Positions 5,400-8,832 of a DNA stretch of 8,832 nucleotides are shown one piece after another (within the stretch, counting starts at the first letter, position 1; every line of letters starts with the position of its first letter). The position numbers and the translations under genes are program-made. Source of the DNA: Nitrospiraceae bacterium (lineage in GTDB: Bacteria > Nitrospirota > Nitrospiria > Nitrospirales > Nitrospiraceae); the NCBI GenBank assembly GCA_011391455.1, contig JAABQN010000073.1, positions 1 to 8,832 on the forward strand, read 5' to 3'. Under the pieces are notes generated by a model. The model was given only the letters and a program-made list of their open reading frames with translations, was not told where the DNA came from and ran no database searches.

Positions 5400-5690
5400 A
5401 TGCTGAATTTCGAGTTTGATGTTGCGAAGAGCAAGGCCAACCTTGAAAAACATGGAATCGATTTTGTGGAGGCGCAACAACTGTGGGAGGATGAGGACCG
5501 GCTCGAAATCACAGCGAGAACAGAAGATGAACCTCGCTATGTTCTCGTTGCGGCTCTCGGTCAGAAGTTATGGTCGGCCTTTTTTACCTATCGGAAGGGC
5601 CGTATTCGGTTGATTTCAGTCCGAAGAGCCAGAAAGGAAGAGAGGGAACTGTACTATGAAAGCGAAGATTCTCGAAAAGATGTTCGATGA
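5400..5690 (+). CDS. brnT: BrnT-type toxin of type II toxin-antitoxin system (DUF497)
   Basis: 96-residue toxin of the BrnT family, RelE-like-fold ribonucleases that arrest translation by cutting RNA and are neutralised by BrnA. ATG 5400 was chosen because the product then begins MLNFEFDVAKSKANLEKHGI, the usual start of the family. In-frame codons further upstream (to 5334) would have to be read through the promoter. The C-terminal core RIRLISVRRARKEERELYYE (68-87) carries the Arg-rich I-S-x-R-x-A-x-x-x-E-R pattern typical of BrnT; Lys17-His18-Gly19 is also conserved. Length is normal for the family, and I see no disruption, so it is probably functional. Its 3' end overlaps brnA by 35 bases. 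Toxin first, antitoxin second is the standard order. The transcript is predicted to be nearly leaderless. Confidence 0.92.
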   Translation: MLNFEFDVAKSKANLEKHGIDFVEAQQLWEDEDRLEITARTEDEPRYVLVAALGQKLWSAFFTYRKGRIRLISVRRARKEERELYYESEDSRKDVR

Positions 5691-5892
5691 GGGGAAGGAC
5701 ATCACACCTCATCTTGCCCTCTCGAAGACCCGTCGCCCCGGGCATGAGCAGAGACGCGTGAACGTCGATTTTCCCAATTGGATCATCGAGTCGCTGGATG
5801 CCCAGGCAAGCCGTCTTGGGGTAACGAGGCAATCGGTTATCAAGATGTGGATTGCCGATCGATTGAAGGAGGAAATGAAGAGGGCAAGTTAA
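5656..5892 (+). CDS. brnA: BrnA-type antitoxin (ribbon-helix-helix)
   Basis: 78-residue partner of BrnT. It binds the toxin through its N-terminal half and represses the operon through a C-terminal ribbon-helix-helix domain. The beta strand RRVNVDFPNWII (33-44) is followed by two helices containing SLDAQASRLGVTRQSVIKMW (46-65), the usual BrnA pattern. The N-terminal part MKAKILEKMFDEGKDITPHL resembles the toxin-wrapping segment of the family. ATG 5656 lies inside brnT (35-base overlap) and has GAGGGA 8 bases upstream, so the two are co-transcribed and probably coupled. Full length and intact. The inverted repeat over the -10 box is its likely binding site. Confidence 0.93.
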   Translation: MKAKILEKMFDEGKDITPHLALSKTRRPGHEQRRVNVDFPNWIIESLDAQASRLGVTRQSVIKMWIADRLKEEMKRAS

Positions 5893-5909
5893 CGGTACCT
5901 TGGAGACGG

Positions 5910-6026
5910 AAAATGTGCCGAGAGTTTTTTTCTAGCCGTATGTCGCTTTCTCTGCCCATCTTCAGCCACTCCGAGCAAGGGCCTGCTGCCGCGCGACCTC
6001 ACCGGAGGCACGGGGACCCACCGAGG
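5910..6026 (+). repeat. Spacer repeat R3 (full length, 117 bases)
   Basis: Begins AAAATGTGCCGAGAG with a run of seven T, shares TTTCTCTGCCCATCT with R2 and ends CGGGGACCCACCGAGG. Left half about 47 of 59 aligned positions against R2; right half 51 of 58 against R1. Same orientation as R1 and R2. It starts 18 bases after the brnA stop and ends before the relic of the DJ-1-like gene, filling most of the left part of the gap 5893-6222. Confidence 0.88.
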
Positions 6027-6044
6027 CTTTGCTGAGAAGGAAAG

Positions 6045-6076
6045 CTGGAACTGACTGAAGTCTGAAACAGTTCCAG
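6045..6076 (-). terminator. Possible Rho-independent terminator for the minus-strand regulator/enzyme pair
   Basis: On the minus strand CTGGAACTG, a 14-base loop and CAGTTCCAG form a perfect 9-base-pair stem, followed by CTTTCCTTCT. The T-tract is interrupted and the stem has only moderate GC content, so this is a plausible but not strong terminator for genes ending at 6223. Confidence 0.4.
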
Positions 6077-6084
6077 ACACCATT

Positions 6085-6213
6085 CGAATCTTCATAGGGA
6101 GGGGCCGGATAATATTCCAGCAGCTGTTGAACTTGGCGCGCATGTTCAGGACCGCGAAGCTGGCCCACCAACCAGAGCACCATATTGATACCTCCACTGA
6201 CTCCTGGGGGCGT
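6085..6213 (-). pseudogene. 3' relic of a second DJ-1/PfpI-family gene
   Basis: Downstream of the intact DJ-1-like gene, in the same frame and after its stop, the minus strand reads TPPGVSGGINMVLWLVGQLR, then GPEHARQVQQLLEYYPAPPYED. This matches the C-terminal part of DJ-1/PfpI proteins; the intact neighbour has AAGVSSGIDMALTLVAEEF and AQTAQLLIEYDPQPPFDAG in the equivalent places. After PPYED the frame continues into unrelated sequence and the reverse of R3. The N-terminal domain with the nucleophile cysteine is missing. An ATG within the fragment (6183) could start a 73-residue ORF, but such a product would lack the active site. Confidence 0.75.
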
Positions 6214-6222
6214 GAATTGCGG

Positions 6223-6873
6223 TTAGACCGCTGATTTCTGGCTGAGTTTGCGAAACTCCTCGTGCGCGGCAATCACAATCTGCGGCGGTGCCTTGTCGGG
6301 ACTGCCGGCATCGAACGGCGGCTGCGGATCGTACTCGATGAGGAGCTGGGCAGTTTGCGCCGCAGCGTCTCCGAACTCTTCGGCAACCAGGGTGAGCGCC
6401 ATGTCGATCCCGGAGGATACACCGGCGGCGGTGACGACCTTGCCCTGACGGACGACCCGCTCTTTTGTTGGGATCGCACCGAATTGCTTCAACACGTCGA
6501 GCGCGAGCCAATGGGTGGTTGCCTTCAACCCTTGCAACACACCAGCGGCTGCAAGGCCCAATGCACCGGTGCATACCGACGTGGTCCACTTGGTTGTCTT
6601 GTGCACCTGCGCGATCCATTCCAAAACCACGGGATCGCCCATCACTGCTTGCGGATGTGCGGTGCCGGGTACCAATAGAATGTCCGGTCTGGGCGTTTCC
6701 TTAAGGGTGTAGTCCGCCATCAAGCCCAAACGCCCGAAGTCGGTACGCTTCATGCCTTTTTCGCGCGCAACGAAACGCACGTCAATACCGAGCCCCGGTG
6801 CCTGCAGTACCTCGTATGGACCGATCGCATCAAGCGCCGTCACGCCGTCATATAATAATATTGCGAGTTGCAT
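6223..6873 (-). CDS. DJ-1/PfpI family protein, isonitrile hydratase-like
   Basis: 216-residue cytoplasmic protein of the DJ-1/PfpI superfamily, closest in motif pattern to isonitrile hydratase, which converts isonitriles to N-substituted formamides. ATG 6873 follows GAGGGAGAG at suitable spacing; an in-frame ATG at 6891 (adding MAEGEN) has no ribosome binding site. Asp15 (ALDAIGPYEVL) and Cys101-Thr102 in the nucleophile elbow SVCTGALGLAAAG correspond to the catalytic Asp, Cys and Thr of isonitrile hydratase. Other family hallmarks are KATTHW (117-122), GVSSGIDMALTL (151-162) and YDPQPPFDAGSPDKAP (181-196). It lies 72 bases downstream of the GlxA-type regulator on the same strand and is probably controlled by it. 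Substrate is inferred from motifs only; other DJ-1 hydrolase or glyoxalase activities remain possible. Confidence 0.88.
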   Translation of the reverse strand: MQLAILLYDGVTALDAIGPYEVLQAPGLGIDVRFVAREKGMKRTDFGRLGLMADYTLKETPRPDILLVPGTAHPQAVMGDPVVLEWIAQVHKTTKWTTSVCTGALGLAAAGVLQGLKATTHWLALDVLKQFGAIPTKERVVRQGKVVTAAGVSSGIDMALTLVAEEFGDAAAQTAQLLIEYDPQPPFDAGSPDKAPPQIVIAAHEEFRKLSQKSAV

Positions 6874-6896
6874 GTTCTCTCCCTCTGCCATCGCTT

Positions 6897-6902
6897 ATTA
6901 TA
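6897..6902 (-). promoter_or_regulatory. TATAAT box upstream of the DJ-1-like gene
   Basis: On the minus strand a perfect TATAAT (6902-6897) lies 23 bases before the chosen ATG, in the gap after the regulator gene. No good -35 hexamer is visible 16-18 bases upstream, so the box may serve an activator-dependent promoter or be fortuitous. Confidence 0.35.
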
Positions 6903-6945
6903 GGTTTTTGAAAATATTCTGCCGTGTCACTCATTCCTTGAGAAA

Positions 6946-7965
6946 TCAGCCATCCTTTGTATTGGCTCCGGTCGTGCGGAATCGCTTGTGATATTCCTGG
7001 GGGGTGATTCCCCTGTGACGCTGGAATGTTCGCCGTAATTGTTCGCGACCGGTGAAGCCGCACTCCCGGGCGGCCACGTCGAGTGAGATGTTGGTTGTTT
7101 CGAGCAGGCGAGCTGCATGCTCCAAGCGAAGTTTTTCCAGATAGTATGCCGGCGTATCGCCGGTTTCCAAAACAAAGACTCTTGCGAACGTACGTTCACT
7201 CATGGCAGCCCGCGAGGCCATCGCTTCCACGGTGATCGACTCTTGGTAATGCTCTGCCAGCCATGCCAGCAGCGAGGCCAACCGCCGTCCCTCGGTGGCC
7301 TGGGCTTGTAATCGCGTACTGAACTGGGATTGCCCGCCAGGGCGTTTGAGGTATAGGACCAACATACGGGCGACGGCGAGAGCGGCTTTTTGGCCCAGAT
7401 CTTCTTCTACAAGCGCCAAGGCGAGGTCCATGCCGGCAGTGATACCGGCAGAGGTGAAGATATTCCTGTCTCTGACATAGATGGCATCTGGTTCAACCCG
7501 TATCGTGGGATATTCTTTGGTCAGGCGTTCGACATCCATCCAGTGTGTGGTTGCGCGGCGGTTGTCCAGCAACCCGGCTTCGGCAAGGGCGAATGCGCCG
7601 GTACAGATGGAGCCGATCCGACGAGTCCGACGAAACATGGCTCGCAGCCAGGCCAGCAGTTTACGATTTCCCAGCACGTGCGTCATATCGGGACCGCCGG
7701 CTATGAGCAGGGTATCTGCCTGACCATGGAAATCATGCCACGAGCCGTCGGCGACGAGGCTGAGCCCTGACGTCGCGCGGAAGGGGCCGGCGCGATCTGC
7801 GAGCAATACGAGCCGGTAAGGGGGAACTGAATCGCCTAGTGCAAGGCGCGACGACAGGGCAAACACTTCATGTGGCCCGGTGATATCCAATGCGGCGGCG
7901 CCCTCGAAGCCGAGCAGAACAATGGTGCGCGTCTTGGTCTTACGAGAAGTAGTTCGAGACTTCAT
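6946..7965 (-). CDS. GlxA-family transcriptional regulator (DJ-1/PfpI domain + AraC HTH)
   Basis: 339-residue regulator. Residues about 13-205 form a DJ-1/PfpI sensor domain (IVLLGFEGAAALDITGPHEV at 15-34; SICTGAFALAEAGLL at 119-133; RATTHW at 137-142; AGITAGMDLAL at 173-183). Residues about 228-330 form an AraC/XylS double helix-turn-helix domain (ITVEAMASRAAMSERTFARV at 244-263; ISLDVAARECGFTGREQLRR at 293-312; GITPQEYHKRF at the end). The start ATG has GGGAGGA a suitable distance upstream. Proteins of this build control catabolic genes, often next to them; the natural target is the DJ-1-like gene 72 bases downstream. The sensor domain keeps the Cys (Cys121) and Asp (Asp27) at positions equivalent to the enzyme's catalytic residues. 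The effector is unknown. Confidence 0.92.
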   Translation of the reverse strand: MKSRTTSRKTKTRTIVLLGFEGAAALDITGPHEVFALSSRLALGDSVPPYRLVLLADRAGPFRATSGLSLVADGSWHDFHGQADTLLIAGGPDMTHVLGNRKLLAWLRAMFRRTRRIGSICTGAFALAEAGLLDNRRATTHWMDVERLTKEYPTIRVEPDAIYVRDRNIFTSAGITAGMDLALALVEEDLGQKAALAVARMLVLYLKRPGGQSQFSTRLQAQATEGRRLASLLAWLAEHYQESITVEAMASRAAMSERTFARVFVLETGDTPAYYLEKLRLEHAARLLETTNISLDVAARECGFTGREQLRRTFQRHRGITPQEYHKRFRTTGANTKDG

Positions 7966-8302
7966 GGCGTCATCCTCCCACGACTCGTCTTATGGCGCAA
8001 TGACAAAGATGCTGCAATAGCTGCCATACGGACAGAGGCGCAAAACCTGGGCGTCCTACATTTCTAATCGCCTCGTTCAGCCCGGTGATGTCCCTTCTGA
8101 AAAACAATTGGAGAGCAAGAAAATGTACCGGGAGTCTTTTCTGGGCAAGTGACCTGCAGCAGTTGAAAATGTTCTGCAAAGGAAGAGTCCGCGTAGGGTC
8201 TTAACCATAGATAAACGGGATGGTGTCTGCCGTTGCAACGACTGGTTAAAACTTGTAGAGTTCTCGACTGAGGCTGTAGGTTCCCCTAGCATGAGGAAGG
8301 CG
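7966..8302. other. Intergenic interval between divergent regulator and antitoxin genes
   Basis: No gene was found in these 337 bases. The interval contains the regulator's ribosome binding site at its left end, the short repeat piece R4 (8120-8142), a 10-base palindrome CGTTGCAACG (8231-8240), and a weak promoter candidate for the antitoxin (TTGCAA 8233-8238, 17 bases, TAGAGT 8256-8261). A minus-strand frame from 8179 crosses R4 and is not supported by any family resemblance. Confidence 0.5.
8120..8142 (+). repeat. Spacer repeat R4 (left end only)
   Basis: AAAATGTACCGGGAGTCTTT followed by TCT matches the start of R2 in 21 of 23 bases, in the same orientation. After this the sequence departs from R2 and R3. 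It is the fourth occurrence of the family and again lies between two accessory modules. Confidence 0.6.
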
Positions 8303-8542
8303 ATGACTGCACGAGCGTTGGCTCTCGAGAAACAGGCGCAGAAGCTGCCGGCGACGGAGCGCGAGCGATTGGCTGAGCGATTACTTGTTCGGATGAAGCA
8401 TGCGCGTCTGACAGCGGTAGACGAAGTGTGGGTTGCGGAGGCCAAGAAACGCTTTGGCGCGTGGAAGCGAAAGGCGACAAAGACCGTTTCTGCGGGCAAG
8501 GCACTGCGTGAGATACGGAAGGAACTCCATCCATGCATCTGA
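8303..8542 (+). CDS. Addiction module antitoxin component (Unstab_antitox-like)
   Basis: 79-residue protein resembling the putative addiction-module component family (PF09720 type): an N-terminal helical pair with QAQKLPATERERLAERLL (residues 11-28), then VDEVWVAEAKKRFGAW (39-54), and a C-terminal tail with TVSAGKALREIRKEL (61-75), which in the family contacts a RelE/ParE-type toxin. ATG 8303 is preferred because GAGGAAGG lies immediately upstream; ATG 8291 has no ribosome binding site. The tail KTV-x-A-x-x-A-x-x-x-I/R matches the usual antitoxin ending. The toxin normally found directly downstream is absent; only a short overlapping frame follows. It therefore looks like an orphan antitoxin or the survivor of a broken pair. 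Confidence 0.8.
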   Translation: MTARALALEKQAQKLPATERERLAERLLVRMKHARLTAVDEVWVAEAKKRFGAWKRKATKTVSAGKALREIRKELHPCI

Positions 8543-8583
8543 AACGCAAGCCTGGCTATTGGGTCTCGCGAGGCCAGGCCTGA
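8533..8583 (+). other. Short overlapping frame where a toxin gene would be expected
   Basis: ATG 8533 overlaps the antitoxin stop by 10 bases, as toxin starts often do, but the frame encodes only MHLKRKPGYWVSRGQA before TGA. It may be the stub of a deleted toxin gene or chance. Nothing in it identifies a family. Confidence 0.25.
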
Positions 8584-8618
8584 AGATCAAGTAAGATAAT
8601 CGTCAAAAGAAAGCTGAG

Positions 8619-8832
8619 ATGATGAAGTATCCCCGCAGTCCCAAAGCCCTTCTCGGTGGCATTGCCCACTTGGGGCGGTTTATTGACAAGATTCGCTTGC
8701 GGCATGCAGGCAAGATTCAGGAATACAACTACATCACGGTGGGGTTCGATAAGTACCTGGTCGATTTTCTGCAGATCGATTCGAAAGCGCTTGAGCAGCG
8801 GGTGTTAGTCGGCGGAACGGATGACGAATTAC
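8619..8832 (+). CDS. DUF5069 domain-containing protein, 3'-truncated by window edge
   Basis: 71 residues are visible before the window ends. The sequence MMKYPRSPKALLGGIAHLGR, with FIDKIRLRHAGKIQEYNY and then DKYLVDFLQIDSKAL and GGTDDE, follows the DUF5069 pattern (PRSP...LGG...hL.R.IDK.R....G...Y, then a Phe-Leu-x-F segment and a G-x-x-D-x-E motif). ATG 8619 and ATG 8622 are both possible starts; neither has a strong ribosome binding site (AAAGAAAG lies 10-15 bases upstream). The family's biochemical role is unknown to me; such proteins are soluble and about 140-160 residues long. It marks the right edge of the accessory region. Confidence 0.85.
   Translation, partial: MMKYPRSPKALLGGIAHLGRFIDKIRLRHAGKIQEYNYITVGFDKYLVDFLQIDSKALEQRVLVGGTDDEL

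Noticed and set aside
5892..5893. GTTAACG at the brnA stop read as a cassette core site closing a third cassette
   Set aside because: GTTAACG does not fit GTTRRRY (C in a purine position, G at the last), and no pairing arm lies upstream, so brnTA is not shown to be a gene cassette.
6262..6678. Plus-strand frame of 138 codons within the DJ-1-like gene
   Set aside because: It is a shadow of the well-supported minus-strand gene, with no ribosome binding site or family match.
8077..8549. Minus-strand frames opposite the antitoxin
   Set aside because: The plus-strand antitoxin has a proper ribosome binding site and matches a known family; the opposite frames do not resemble any protein I know.

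Overview
The window looks like a chromosomal accessory region from a Nitrospira-type bacterium (Nitrospirota). This is inferred from the style of the glutamate synthase small subunit at the left edge, the DUF5069 protein at the right edge, the moderately high GC content, and a hairpin repeat whose core resembles intergenic repeats I associate with Nitrospira. No rRNA, tRNA or CRISPR array was seen, so the genus call rests on recognition alone.

Left part (1-2551): the 3' end of gltD is followed, with a 4-base ATGA overlap, by a 69-residue unknown protein, and then by a 72-residue unknown protein. That second ORF runs into a decayed second copy of the gltD 3' end (1832-1933, with an in-frame stop where Trp is expected). 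A roughly 620-base non-coding stretch follows, dominated by two large hairpin repeats. They share a 51-base core but have different, separately self-complementary arms.

Middle (2552-5080): an integron-like segment. The integron-type tyrosine recombinase has an extra N-terminal domain and is transcribed in the same direction as the cassettes, the reverse of the classical layout. Downstream are a 151-base inverted-repeat element containing a perfect 18-base palindrome, a GTTAGAC core site, one complete gene cassette (unknown 113-residue protein plus a well-formed 72-base attC), and a VOC-family gene followed by a second GTTAAAC core site without a proper attC.

Right part (5081-8832): a brnTA toxin-antitoxin operon with a near-consensus promoter overlapped by a perfect inverted repeat; a minus-strand pair made of a GlxA-type AraC regulator and an isonitrile-hydratase-like DJ-1/PfpI enzyme, with the relic of a further DJ-1/PfpI gene behind it; an apparently orphan addiction-module antitoxin; and the start of a DUF5069 gene.

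The most unusual pattern is a family of same-orientation, non-coding repeats (R1 4529-4586, R2 5111-5226, R3 5910-6026, short piece R4 8120-8142) lying in the spacers between successive accessory modules. With the two 3'-tail relics beside intact homologues, this suggests the region was built by repeated insertion or recombination, only part of which the integron integrase can explain.
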